From Muraenolepis orangiensis (lineage: Eukaryota > Chordata > Actinopteri > Gadiformes > Muraenolepididae), in NCBI GenBank assembly GCA_027704905.1, contig CM051007.1:26465285-26529284 (forward strand): a stretch of 64,000 nt of DNA. Reading direction: 5' to 3'. The notes under the pieces were generated by a model that did no database searches, had not been told where the DNA came from, and saw nothing but the letters and a program-made list of their open reading frames with translations. The position numbers and the translations under genes are program-made. Below, one piece after another: positions 12,004 to 23,734 of the stretch (position 1 is its first letter; every line of letters begins with the position of its first letter).

Positions 12004-13650
12004 TCAGTTGTTTTTCAAGAAAGGTGACAAGATCAGAGAATTGTGGTCTGTGTTGTTCTGCTTCTCCTGAAATTTACACACATAAGAGCGCCAGCGCTCT
12101 CTGAATTTGTAGGGGAGCTTCATGATCAAGACCTTCAGGCTGGAGGACAAGTTTATTTCCTGTGAGTATCTCATTTCTTGCATTGCATTACAACAACTCC
12201 TCAAAAATAACACAAAGGCTTGTAGATCCTTCGCATCCTCAGTTTTAATGACAGGCCATTCCAATGCTTTTTTCAAGTAGGCAGAGCAAATCTTGAATTC
12301 ATCTCCATAGTGTTCCTGAAGCAAAGCCTTTGCCTTTTCATAGCCTGTGTCTGAGCTCATGTGAAGACAACTCCTCACAAGGTCTTGAGGGAGCCCACTT
12401 GTGTATTGATCGAGAAAGTACAGCCTATCTGCACTATTGTCAGTTTTGAGCTCGATCATATGCTGAAAGGCCCTGATGAATGGCCTATACAACAAAACAT
12501 CTCCACTAAAGACTGGGACTTCTCTTTGAGGGAGTTTTGACTGTTGTTGTTGCTTTACCAGAATGGATGTTATGTCATTTTGACGCTGTAAAATATTTGC
12601 AAGTCCATCATTAACATCATGCCTTGGAGGTGCTACGAGTTGGTTAGATGTGCTTGTTGATTTAGAGGGGTCTCTCTTTCTAAGTGAATCAAGAGGACTT
12701 GAGGTGGTCTTTTTAATGTCTAAACTCTCTCCCTCTCCTACCAAGACAGACTGAAAGTGAACGCCATCCTTTGGCCGAACACTTGGGGTTTGCATTACTG
12801 AAAGGGCTTGGGCAATTTTATCTAAAGAGAGAAACTCACTCTCTGTGGCTGTGGTTGGACGACTTGGCATCTCCTCTCTTGCTGGTTCCACTGTTGGACT
12901 GGTAAGCAAGACTCCCTGTTGTTGCTCAGCGGACTTGAGAACTGCAAGTTTGGATGATGAGACGGCCAACTGTGTTTTCAGTTCAAGAGCTTCACGTTTC
13001 TGCTTTAATGCTTGCATCTCTTTCTGTAGTGCACTCTCCACTTCCTCCAATTCATGCATTTCCTTCAATGCTGCAACCTTGGCCACAAGTCCAGCTCTCT
13101 CAGCCTCCGCAACTATTCTGGCTGATGCTACTGAAGATGTCCTGGACCCACGTGTCCTGTGAGAGACTTGTGAAATGCTGTCCTTTGCAGTCACCTCCAC
13201 GTCCTCCTCCTTCTCCACGTCCTCCTCCTTCTCCTCGTCCTCCTCCTTCTCCTCTTCTTCTGGTTTATGATTAGTAGTCTTAGATGCACCAAAAAGCCAC
13301 TCAGACACAAGAGAAAGAAAAGGATCAATTTCGGCCATTTTGGGTTCATACCATTCACATTCATCTTTGTTCATTTCATCTTCACTCAGTTGCGCCTGGT
13401 ACTCTCTATGTACAGACTTAAACTCTGCAAGAAGTTGCATGTACTTTTGAAGATTTTCTTCTACTTCCTGTATGCAGGTCGCATCTTCCATTAGTACAAG
13501 CATTATATTCTTCCTTTTAGTTAACTGACTAAGTTTTCCCTTTCTAACATTTTTCAATTTAGTTTCATGTTCACCATCTTCCATTTCTTTCCAGTTTGAA
13601 GCACTATTAGCTACTCCCTCCATCACATTTGTTTCCAATTGATCAGCCAT
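12004..13650 (-). CDS. BEL/Pao gag-like protein
   Basis: A 548-aa frame with an N-terminal helical region, a strongly acidic Glu/Asp-rich block near residues 130-160 (KEEDEEKEEDVEKEEDVE), a Ser/Thr linker, and a long coiled coil at about 185-250. The second half contains the conserved Pao-type capsid region: LPQREVPVFSGDVLLYRPFI, then a segment with YFLDQYTSGLP. It would form the particle shell. The start is the first ATG after the leader, ATG at 13648-13650. The frame terminates at 12004 after a one-base shift near 12050; in other frames the homologous residues run on into the zinc-knuckle protein, so gag and pol were probably one frame in the parent element. Confidence 0.85.
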   Translation of the reverse strand: MADQLETNVMEGVANSASNWKEMEDGEHETKLKNVRKGKLSQLTKRKNIMLVLMEDATCIQEVEENLQKYMQLLAEFKSVHREYQAQLSEDEMNKDECEWYEPKMAEIDPFLSLVSEWLFGASKTTNHKPEEEEKEEDEEKEEDVEKEEDVEVTAKDSISQVSHRTRGSRTSSVASARIVAEAERAGLVAKVAALKEMHELEEVESALQKEMQALKQKREALELKTQLAVSSSKLAVLKSAEQQQGVLLTSPTVEPAREEMPSRPTTATESEFLSLDKIAQALSVMQTPSVRPKDGVHFQSVLVGEGESLDIKKTTSSPLDSLRKRDPSKSTSTSNQLVAPPRHDVNDGLANILQRQNDITSILVKQQQQSKLPQREVPVFSGDVLLYRPFIRAFQHMIELKTDNSADRLYFLDQYTSGLPQDLVRSCLHMSSDTGYEKAKALLQEHYGDEFKICSAYLKKALEWPVIKTEDAKDLQAFVLFLRSCCNAMQEMRYSQEINLSSSLKVLIMKLPYKFRERWRSYVCKFQEKQNNTDHNSLILSPFLKNN

Positions 13651-13910
13651 GTTTGTTTTAGTCCTTAGTTCATCCAGTCATCCAAACAATATAGTAGTCC
13701 ACTCCAATAGTAGACTTCCTTAATTGAATCTTCAACTTCAACATCAAACGTCTTCTTAAATGTACTAGAGGGGGAGTACATACCATGCTCTCAAACAATC
13801 AGCTCCATAGCTTCCATCCATTTCTCCTTTTCCATCTTGAATCCACAGTTTGTTTTTTCCAAGTTGGGTCACTGGATGGCATCCATCAGTTTGGAAGCGG
13901 TCTTTGACTT

Positions 13911-14245
13911 TGTAGTGGCTATTTCTTTGTCCTATTGTTTCCTATTGATAGCCACTGGTGGCCGGAGCAGGAAGTGATGGTCTTTGACCTAACAAGCAAG
14001 CCATACTACCAAGCAGAACCCAAGAAAAATTATCTTTAGTTTATCTTAGTAATCCTGCTTTATATGGACATTATATAATTTCTGAGTTTTGTATCATCTT
14101 TTATTTTCATTAAACCCATCAACATTTTTCAGACAACTGTTTCATCTGGACCTTATTTTTTACTTGGATGTTTGAGTCAACCTCTCCAGCTTGGCCACCA
14201 GTGGCTATCAATAGGAAACAATAGGACAAAGAAATAGCCACTACA
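13911..14245 (-). repeat. Right LTR-like unit, 335 bp, with 53-bp inverted ends
   Basis: Begins TGTAGTGGC and ends GCCACTACA; its 53-bp ends are inverted copies of each other. The interior is inverted relative to the left terminal unit. Flipping of the interior by recombination between the 53-bp arms would explain this. An alternative is that the unit is a separate foldback MITE. Confidence 0.75.
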
Positions 14246-14808
14246 ATATATCTATATATAGATATATATATAGATATATATAGATATATAGATAGATATA
14301 TAGATAGATATAGATATATAGATATATCTATATATATATAGATATATATATAGAGATAGAGATAGAGATAGATATCTATCTCTATCTCTATCTCTATCTC
14401 TATATCTATCTATATATATAGAGATAGAGATAGATATAGATATCTATATCTATCTCTATCTCTATCTCTATATCTATCTATATATCTATCTATATCTAGA
14501 TAGATAGATATAGATATCTATATCTATCTATATCTAGATAGATAGATATAGATATCTATATATCTATCTATATCTAGATAGATAGATATAGATATCTATA
14601 TCTATATAGATATCTATATCTATATAGATATCTATCTATATCTATATAGATATCTATCTATATCTATATAGATAGATATCTATATCTATATCTATAGATA
14701 TATAGATAGATATCTATATCTATAGATCTCGAGATCTATAGATATATATAGATATAGATATCTATCTATATATCTATCTATATAGATATATAGATAGATA
14801 TCTATATC
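14246..14808. repeat. GATA/TATC satellite array
   Basis: About 560 bp made of GATA, GAGATA, TATC and TATA words, with many internal inversions. It continues the array at 8531-8864, interrupted by the BEL/Pao element. Confidence 0.97.
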
Positions 14809-14872
14809 TGACATTGATGCCTTTGTTATGGAAGTTTGTTTGTTTTGTTTTTTGTATTCTTAAATTGTTCAG

Positions 14873-15257
14873 GGTCCTCCTGCTTTGCTGCTGGGACGTT
14901 CATGTTGAGCATCGACCAAGAGGTCGTCAACGACCACGTCACTTCCTTCACGTCTGCCTTCGGCCTGATGTTGGGGAGTTACTACTGTTTCAACATTCAC
15001 TACCAGTGGAACTACCTTCAAAGTTCCTCCAAAGGTACAATTTCTTTGTTGTTATAGTATTTAACAATACAAGTTTTTATTTCAGCCCTCAATTGTTTTT
15101 TGTGAATTTATATATGTATTTTTCATGAAGGTGTTTCTTCTCAATAAATCCTGAGAGAGGAACCAAAGTCGAGTGGAAGAAAAACAAGAAAGTACTCCCA
15201 GTCAATCCCAGAGTCCTCACTCAGATTGCAGACCTTGCAGACCATGAGTGGATATAG
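14873..15257 (+). pseudogene. Two-exon fragment of a fish multi-copy gene, frameshifted
   Basis: Exon 1 (14873-15034) starts after an acceptor AG and encodes a segment with AGTFMLSIDQEVVNDHVTSF and GLMLGSYYCFNIHY. A one-base deletion near 15001 shifts the frame, after which LPSKFLQR can be read. A GT donor (15035) and an acceptor ...CATGAAG (ends 15130) bound a 96-nt intron. Exon 2 (15131-15257) encodes RCFFSINPERGTKVE across the junction, then NPRVLTQIADLADHEW and a stop. I recall the same C-terminal signature from many uncharacterised fish proteins, but I cannot name the domain and this was not checked. Upstream exons are not present within the satellite-flanked island. It is probably a dispersed partial copy. 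Confidence 0.6.
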
Positions 15258-15454
15258 ACCCTACTAACCCGAACCCTTTAGACAATGTGTTAAGGTGTAC
15301 TGTACTGCAGATATTTGTTCAATTTCTATCATAGTGAAAGTTCTGAAGTTCTGAAATGTAAACTTTTCTTTGGAAAAGTGTATAGTTTGTGTATGGTGTA
15401 TAGTTTGTAAAGTCACAGTACATGTTCAGCTTTACTGAGTGAGGTCAATCGTTA

Positions 15455-17756
15455 ATTATAGATATCTCTCTATATCTATATAGATATCTATCTATAGATA
15501 GAGAGATATCTATCTATATATCTATCTATCGATAGAGATAGATAGATATAGAGATAGATATATCTATATAGATAGATATATCTATATAGATAGATCTATC
15601 TATATAGATAGATCTATCTATCTATCTATATCTATAGATAGATCTATCTATCTCTATCTATAGATAGATCTATCTATCTATCTCTATCTATAGAGATATC
15701 TATCTATCTATCTCTATCTATAGAGATATCTATATAGATATCTATCTCTATCTATAGAGATATCTATATAGATATCTATCTCTATCTATAGAGATATCTA
15801 TATAGATATCTATCTCTATCTATAGATATCTATCTCTATCTATAGATATCTATCTCTATCTATAGATATCTATCTCTATCTCTATAGATATCTATCTCTA
15901 TCTCTATAGATATCTATCTCTATATCTATAGATAGATATCTCTATCTCTATAGATAGATATCTCTATATCTATAGATAGATATCTCTATCTCTATAGATA
16001 GATATCTCTATATCTATATAGATAGATATCTCTATATCTATATAGATAGATAGATATCTCTATATCTATATAGATAGATATCTCTATATCTATATAGATA
16101 GATAGATATCTCTCTATCTATATAGATAGATATAGAGATAGAGATATCTATCTATCTATATAGATATAGAGATAGAGATATCTATCTATAGATAGAGATA
16201 TCTCTATCTATAGATAGATATCTCTATCTATAGAGATAGATATCTCTATCGATAGAGATAGATATCTCTATCGATAGAGATAGATATCTCTATCGATAGA
16301 GATAGATATCTCTAGATATCTAGATATCTATCTCTAGATATCTAGATATCTATCTCTAGATATCTAGATATCTATCTCTAGATATCTAGATATCTATCTC
16401 TAGATATCTAGATATCTATCTCTATCTATATAGATAGATAGATAGATATCTATAGATCTAGAGATAGATAGATAGATATCTATAGATCTAGAGATAGATA
16501 TCTATCTATCTATCTCTATCTATATAGATATCTATAGATCTAGAGATAGATAGATAGATATCTATAGATCTAGAGATAGATATCTATCTATCTATCTCTA
16601 TCTATATAGATAGAGATAGATAGATAGATATCTATATATCTATCTCTATCTATATAGATAGAGATAGATATCTCTATCTCTATCTCTATCTCTATCTCTA
16701 GAGATAGATATCTCTATCTCTATAGAGATAGATATCTATATCTATCTATAGAGATAGATATCTATCTCTATCTATAGAGATAGATATCTATATCTATCTC
16801 TATCTATCTATCTCTATCTATCTATATCTAGATAGATATATAGATATCTATCTATCTATATAGATAGATAGATAGATATCTATCTATCTATGTATCTATC
16901 TCTATAGATAGAGATAGATATCTATATATCTATCTCTATCTATCTATATCTATATCTAGATAGATAGATATCTATCTATATCTAGATAGATATATAGATA
17001 TCTATCTCTATCTAGATAGATATATAGATATCTATCTCTATCTAGATAGATATATAGATATCTATCTCTATATAGATAGATAGATAGATAGATCTATCTA
17101 TCTATCTATCTAGAGATAGAGATAGAGATCTATCTAGATAGAGATAGAGATCTATCTAGATAGAGATAGATATCTATATATCTATCTAGATAGAGATAGA
17201 TATCTATATATCTATCTAGATAGAGATAGATATCTATATATCTATCTAGATAGAGATAGATATCTATATATCTATCTAGATAGAGATAGATATCTATATA
17301 TCTATCTAGATAGAGATAGATATATAGATATCTATCTAGATAGAGATAGATATATAGATATCTATCTAGATAGAGATATAGATAGATAGAGATAGATATC
17401 TAGATATCTATCTCTATCTATAGAGATAGAGATAGATATCTAGATATCTATCTCTATCTATAGAGATAGAGATAGATACATAGATAGATAGATATCTATC
17501 TATCTATGTATCTATCTCTATCTCTATAGATAGAGATAGATATCTAGATATCTATCTCTATCTCTATAGATAGAGATAGATATCTAGATATCTATCTCTA
17601 TCTATAGAGATAGAGATAGATATCTAGATATCTATCTCTATCTATAGAGATAGAGATAGATACATAGATAGATAGATATCTATCTATCTATATATCGATC
17701 GATAGATAGATAGATATCTATCTATCTATATATCGATCGATCGATCGATCGATCGT
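15455..17756. repeat. Long GATA/TATC/GAGATA satellite array (about 2.3 kb)
   Basis: Nearly every base belongs to GATA, TATC, GATATC, GAGATA, CTAGATATC or GATCGATC words. Higher-order units recur, for example a roughly 50-bp block repeated five to seven times at 17160-17370, and blocks of GATATCTAGATATC at 16310-16415. Orientation flips often, so the array is rich in palindromes. The right end passes through GATCGATC units into a GGTGGAGG-rich stretch. Confidence 0.97.
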
Positions 17757-18413
17757 GGGGGAGGTGGAGGAGGTCAGCGAGGCTGTGGGGGAGGTGGAGG
17801 AGCGGCAGGTGTTGAGGAGGCTTTGATGGCTGTTGACATGCAGGATGAAATTGGCAGTTAAAATACAGCCAGCAAAAGGAAATAGAATGACAAGGAACAG
17901 AGAGGGGCTAAGGCCAAGAAAGTGCTGGAGGACTTCTCTGATGACTGAGTGGACGCCATCACAAGAAAGTCATTTCACTTTTCATCCTCTTGAGAAAGTC
18001 ATGTCTTGCATGTTTATGCGTCTGTTATGTATATAAATGGTATATGTGATGTGTTGTGATGTCATGTTTGTATGATGCATGAAATAAGCTCTGAGCTTTC
18101 TTGTGTACATCCTTGGCAGTATCTCCTGACTGTGCTTTCTGTCACGTTATTTTTATATTGTCAAATAGTCATTCATTCATTCAAGAAGTCTTTAGCGGAA
18201 ACTAAAGGTAGTAGGGCAATCAAAGCTGAAACTTTTTTTCCAGACTTGAAAGGTTTTATCTGGTCTGTGACTGCTTAGGAAGCAGGAGGGGGCGTTTAGC
18301 GACCCATTTTTCTTTGTTTTCTCTTCAGTTTTCGACTGCAATTCACTCAAGAGACTTCTGTTGGGCCCTAAAGACTTGGTGTGGAGACCACTGGCCCGCT
18401 TACTGGTGCAACG
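17757..18413. other. Unannotated sequence between satellite and hAT-1
   Basis: A short GGGGGAGGTGGAGGA-type duplication lies at 17757-17805. The rest has no recognisable gene; the frame at 17833-18036 shows no domain. Confidence 0.5.
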
Positions 18414-18696
18414 GTCTAGAGCAGGGATATTCAACTGGCGGCCCGCGGGGAGCTTTCTCGTGGCCCCTGGAACGCACTCCATATTCCAATGTAAAAAATA
18501 TATATATATTACAGAATTTTTTTTTATAATCATTTAAATAAATGTCAATATATGTTCGCTATTATGTTATCCGAATTAAACGAGTCCAAATTATTTCTCC
18601 TTCAATAGCTCTTAAAAGGCAATCTTGCATTGGACTGATCAGCGTGTAATTATCGCGACATCGTGCCAATCTCGTTACTCTCATTACTGATCCAAA

Positions 18697-20539
18697 ATGA
18701 GCGGAGAGAAACGGCGGAAAATTTACGGTGAAAACAGACACTTCAACCCCAAATGGACTGATGATTTTGTATTTATTTTACCATCGCACACCAATCCTAG
18801 ACCTTTATGTTTAATATGTCAAATAACTGTTTCAGTCTGCAAGGTTGCTAATGTGAGGCGCCACTATGAGACCAAGCATGCTGCTAACTTCAATGCTGCT
18901 TCCCCGCCTGGTAGCACAGCTAGACGTGGTCAAATAGAAATACTTAAATCTTCTTACACGGCATCAACCACTATTCTTACAACTGCTTATACAGCCCAGG
19001 AAAAGGCCACTGCTGCTTCCCTACGAGTGATGTTCGCTTTAGCCAAAAAGAGAAAGCCATTCACTGACGCTGAAGTTGTGAAGGAGTGTACTCTTGAGAT
19101 GGTGGATGAACTTTTTGCAGGAGATAAAAACAAGGAAGATATAATGAACCGTTTGAAGCAAGTACCGCTCTCTGACACATCGGGAAGTCGAAGAGTAGAG
19201 GTACTGTTTGAGGACTGTTTTTCAGCATTAATTGCCGATCTCAAATCTACAGAGTACATGTCACTCGCTGTCGATGAAATCGACCGATGCAACAGATACG
19301 GCACAGCTCTCGCTGTTTGTGAGGTACTTCGATGGTGAGGTTTTTAAAGAGGAGTTGTTATGCCTTTTACCACTGATAACCAGCACTACAGGTGAAGTGA
19401 TTTTCGCTGCAGTTTGGAGTTTTTTTTGAAGAGAAGGGTTTGGATCTAGGTAAGATCAACCTTCTCGTTACCGATGGCTGCCCGTCCATGATTGGGAAAG
19501 AAAGGGGCTTTGCATCTCGCTTATGTGCAGAGCATCCCACAGTGAACACACTGCATTGCATCATACATCAATCAGTTCTGTGTGCGAAATTGTCAGGGGA
19601 GTTGAAAGAAGCAATGGAGACTGTCATAAAAATTGTGAATCATATTCGCTCGACGTCAGGTCTGCAGCACCGACTGTTCAAAATGCTGCTTCAAGAGCAG
19701 GAAGCCGCATACTCAGACCTATTGCAACATAACGATGTCCGCTGGTTGAGCCGAGGACGTGTTCTCGAACGTTTCTTTGCACTGCGAAAGGAGGTGAGTG
19801 AATTCCTCTCAAGCCAGAAATCAAGCAAAGCTAAAGACCTACTTGCACGCATGCAAAAGCCGGATTTCATTGCACAGATTGCCTTTTTGTGCAACATCAT
19901 GGGCCACCTAAACACTCAACCTGCAGCTACAGGGGGGAGGGTCAAGTGTGGCTGAGATCATTGAGAAAGTTAGTGTGTTTCGGGTGAACCTGGACCTCTT
20001 TCTACCGGACGTAATGGGGAGGAAGATCCACTTCCCAACACTACGCAACGTTCCCCGTGAGCAGCGCAGCAATGGCTGGAATGAAGGGACTTTTGAAAAG
20101 CTTGGCTGAAAACTTCACAGAGCGATTCAACGACTTCAAGATTCTAAAACAGGTTATTTTATTTGTGCGCAATCCATTTGCAGCCGAGGCGAAAGCCGTG
20201 ATGCCCGGTATTGACGAGGCGGCATTCCAGCTGGAGTTGGTGCAAATTCAGAGCTCTGATGTGCTGAAAGCAAAATTCGGAGAAGAGGGACTGTGCGAGT
20301 TTTGGGCTCATTCTACTCATCAGTTTCATCACTGCCGGAGACTGGCTATCTACCTGTTAACCATGTTTGGATCTACTTACATATGAGAGTCCGGATTTTC
20401 ATCAATGAACTTGATAAAGAATCAACATCGCAATCGACTCACGGATGAGCATCTCAACCAGTGCATGCAGCTTGCTCTGACCTCGCACCGACCTGAATTC
20501 AGCAAACTGGCTATGGCTCGGAAATGCTTCTCACACTGA
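18697..20539 (+). pseudogene. hAT-1 transposase pseudogene (BED finger, hAT)
   Basis: Starts with a BED-type zinc finger (CLICQITVSVCK...RRHYETKH, residues about 46-68), then the hAT catalytic fold: VDE near residue 190, TDGCPSMIG, HCIIHQSVLCAKL, and the DVRWLSRGRVLERFF block. The C-terminal dimerisation end, with SGFSSMNLIKN and HLNQCMQLAL, is also readable. Frames change near 19325, 19420 and 19930, and a TGA replaces a Cys codon of the terminal motif at about 20384, so it cannot make full-length protein. It resembles fish proteins labelled GTF2IRD2-like or ZBED-like that derive from this hAT lineage. Confidence 0.88.
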
Positions 20540-20752
20540 TTTGTCAGGTAGCTTCTATTTTCATTTATTTTGTAATGATGGGACGCTGCCTATGCATGAA
20601 TCTTTGTTAATCTCGGACTTCTAGGCCTCCTCTGCCTCTTACTGATCGCATTTGCTATCCTAGGCCTAGCATTGTTTTCTGGTATTTGTTGCCACCCAGC
20701 ATTTTGGTGTTATAATACACAAATCTATATGGATTCATTAGAATAAAGTAGC

Positions 20753-21054
20753 TGTGGTATGGGTGGGCGTGGTTTAGCGTCAGGTTGTAAAGCAGGGGGC
20801 GGAGCGGCTAATTGCCTGGGATTGACGCAGCTGTCAAGTGGATTAGAATGTTAGGAATGCGGTGGTATTTAACCAGGTGTGTTTTTGTTCTCTCAGTAGG
20901 AGACTGGCGGACAGACGGAAAGACGAACGCTTATGCCAGGACGAGAATCAAGACCCCTGCCAGTTATCATTTGCCCGTTGAGGGATTGTTCTGTTTTAGC
21001 CACCTTGGGAACCTTGTGTGAAATAAATATCCGTAAAACCACAAATCTGCCACA
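20753..21054 (+). mobile_element. Solo LTR inside hAT-1
   Basis: The 302-bp segment runs TGTGG...CCACA and is flanked by a 5-bp TSD, gtagc, at 20748-20752 and 21055-21059. An AATAAA signal at 21022-21027, about 30 nt before the end, gives plus orientation. It inserted into the 3' untranslated part of hAT-1, so it is younger than hAT-1. Confidence 0.85.
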
Positions 21055-21267
21055 GTAGCCTACTTACTACCTATTACTATTTTGGTTGCCTATTTTACTA
21101 CTACTATACAATAATAATAATAACAATAATCATTATTATTGCATGGCTGGTTGTACAATAACAATGGCATTTGTTCATTTTCGTTGTCAGTCTTGTGGCC
21201 CTCGCCTTCAAGACCTTTTACAATTGTGGCCCCCTTCCTAATCTAGTTGAATACCCCTGGTCTAGAG

Positions 21268-23188
21268 TGTTCACAGTGTGGAGTGGGCTGGTGAAGGAGA
21301 GGACTGAACAAGATGTCTCCTTGTGCTGGTTGCTACGAGAGCCTGTGGATTACGGAGGACGTTTGGGCACCCCCTGCAGGGCAGGACCAGCAGTCACGGA
21401 TGTGTCCTGCAAAGCAAGGATACTAACTTTGGGATCACTAGTGAACCTCACTGGACCTGAACTGGACAATGAAAGAGCTAAACATTAGATTAGATTCAAA
21501 TTAGATTCAAACATGCGGGCTGACACACCCTGGCGGGGCTTCTGGGCTCGGGAGACGAAGTCCAACCTGCTTGGAGGGGTTGATATGAGTGATGCGTTCT
21601 GCTCTGCAATAGAGCATCAATTTATGTATTTTTTTTTTAGTTGTTTATGCGCTGTTAGGGAAGTAAAAAAGATGGCAAGGCTTGTGTAGCTCCATGAAGT
21701 AGCTTGACTATTAATTACTGTCAAAATGTTAGGGGTTGTTTTTTTGGCCACTTTGGGTGGAGGAGAGAGGGAAGAGTGGGTGAGAGCGAGGGAACAAAAG
21801 AGAGAGAGAGAGATCTCTCTCTCTCTTTCCCAGAGGATCCCAGGGGCCTCACGGTGATGAGGACCAGCTAGTGGGGCTGGGGGGCCCGGCTGGGTACTGA
21901 TTCCCGCCACTTTCCCTGTGTGACAGAGAGCGAGAGAGAGCAAGAGAGAGAGAGAGGAGGGAAAAAAGAGAGGAATGGAGAGACAGATAAAGAAAGAGAG
22001 AGACAAATGGTAAGAGAGATAAAGAGAGGAATGGTAAGAAAGAGATAAAAAGAGAGAGAGAAAGGGGAGAGCGAGAGAGAGAGCGAGAGAGCTGCAAGAG
22101 AGAGAGAGCTCCAATCAGCTGGAGGTGTCTGAAGGAGGGGGGGAGAGAAATGCAATGTAAGAAGGTAGGTTGGTGGGAGGGAGAAAGGAAAGAGGAAAGG
22201 AAAGCAGGATAGTGGGAAGGAAGGTAGGGAGGGGAGAAGATGAGGGGCAGCAGTAGACAGCAGCCCGTAGAAGACAGAAATCGAGAGAGATTTAGGAATT
22301 TAGGTACGGAAAGATGGAAGATGGAAGGAAGGACGGAAAGAGGAGATCCAGAGTGAAAGAGAGGCATATGACCTGAGGCTGAGATACTGAGTCCTCCCCC
22401 TCCCCAAGGCTTCACCTTGACGCAAGGAGGAGAAATTAACCTGTCTGTCTGTCTCAGTGACAGGTGAACAAACAGACAGAGAGATAGACAGGCAAACAGA
22501 CACCTGTAGACCGACCAACAGGGAGGCAGACAAATGGCCAGGCAGCAGACAGACCAGTTTAAAAGCAGTCAGGTAGAGAGTCAGACAGGGGGGGGGAAAA
22601 AAAAAAAAAAGAGAGAGGAGAGAGAGAGAGAGAGAGAGAGAGATCTACAGACAGATATCTACAGACAGATATCTACAGACAGTCCTACTGACTGATCCAC
22701 AGACAGACCTACAGACAGAGAACATTCATTTTTTAGTGATTGTTGCATCACCAGGTCCGAGTATTCATATTTGGTCACAACATTGAAACGTCTCCCCGCT
22801 ATTGCGTTTCAAACCGATCTCTCTGTAACATGTCAGTTTTTAAGTGATATCGCTATATATTAATATCAATCGAGCAAAACCAACGTAAAACTCATATATA
22901 TATATATATATAATACAATATAACAGCAGCAGAGTCAAATAAGTGAACCTGAGATCAGCCTAATGCATGAACACATTTCTCCGAAGTTTGCGCTCTGCCT
23001 TAAAATAGTTAGACCTCCTGATTGGCTCCTGTGAGCCAACACTGTCCGTCTTATCCAATGGGTGTTTGTGGTGGGAAAACTTTCGAGAGTTCAATTTGAT
23101 TTCTGTGGATACTATGTAATCACCATGAGCCTAATGCCATATGGATAAGGTCTGTTCTATGTGCCCTTGTTGAAGAACCTTTGGGTCT
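21268..23188. other. GA-rich and low-complexity sequence, no gene seen
   Basis: 21780-22340 is purine-rich GA/GAGAGG sequence; 22440-22720 has CAGACAGA and GATATCTACAGACA repeats with a G run and an A run near 22588-22610. A TA run lies at 22894-22912. Long minus-strand Ser/Leu-rich frames at 21617-22533 are translations of the (GA)n tract. Confidence 0.8.
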
Positions 23189-23366
23189 GTAGTTAGTTAA
23201 AGTAACAGTTAGTAGTTAGTTAAAGTGACAGTTAGTAGTTAGTAAAAGTGACAGTTTGTAGTTAGTTAAAATGACAGTTAGCAGTTAGTTAAAGTGATTG
23301 TTAGTAGTTAAAGTGACAGTTGGTAGTTAGTTTAAGTGACAGTTGGTAGTTAGTTTAAGTGACAGT
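23189..23366 (+). repeat. Tandem repeat, unit about 22-25 bp
   Basis: About eight imperfect copies of a unit built on AGTTAGTTAAAGTGACAGTT. Confidence 0.9.
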
Positions 23367-23734
23367 TGTAATGATAGCATAAAGGGCAATATTGTCCACA
23401 ATCGTAACTACCACAAAACCTCTCCTAACCACCAGTTTGAACCACTGAGCTACCTCTTCCGTCTCCGGTATCACAGCCAGAAGGTGATGGGAGTAAAGTG
23501 TGTCCCTCAAACATGATTGATGGTTCAGGTGAGCAAATCCCCTCCGGAGGTGTGTGTGTGTTTGTTGCGAGAGACTGTCCAGCCTTCTCGCTGCTTAGAG
23601 GGAATGTTGGTAGGGCCGAGACTAACTACCTCATAACCGCACTTAACAGTAAAGAATGGTCTCTTGTATCAGGTAGTCAAGAGTAATGATAAGGTAACTG
23701 AGCAACTTGAGAAAACTATGGGGGGGAGGGGGTG
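23367..23734. other. Unannotated sequence
   Basis: No feature recognised; short frames only. Confidence 0.5.

Larger units (their letters stand above)
8865..14245 (-). mobile_element. BEL/Pao element with inverted ends and missing RT
   Basis: The element lies inside GATA-type satellite. It carries gag-like and protease-integrase frames on the minus strand. Its two ends are not direct LTRs: 8865-9150 (plus) and 13960-14245 (minus) are inverted copies of each other over 286 bp with about four mismatches and no indels. A 53-bp terminal block (TGTAGTGGC...) occurs three times: 8865-8917 plus, 13911-13963 plus and 14193-14245 minus. The right end therefore has the form A-B'-A' and the left end A-B. 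The ends read TG...CA as in LTRs. The high identity implies recent activity or recent rearrangement. No clean TSD can be called, because both flanks are the same satellite. Confidence 0.8.
18422..21259 (+). mobile_element. hAT-1 element (2838 bp)
   Basis: Terminal repeats CAGGGATATTCAACT and AGTTGAATACCCCTG are bounded by a perfect 8-bp TSD, gtctagag, at 18414-18421 and 21260-21267. The interior holds a decayed transposase (18697-20539) and a solo LTR inserted later (20753-21054). The central TA of the TSD fits the Buster-type pattern nnnTAnnn. Confidence 0.92.

Noticed and set aside
8860..14250. A TSD for the BEL/Pao element
   Set aside because: Both flanks are TATA/GATA satellite, so any short match is uninformative.
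17833..18278. Short frames between the satellite and hAT-1
   Set aside because: No domain or homology visible by eye.
21617..22533. Ser/Leu-rich minus-strand frames of up to 188 aa
   Set aside because: They come from GA-rich tracts; no domain and no codon structure beyond the repeat.
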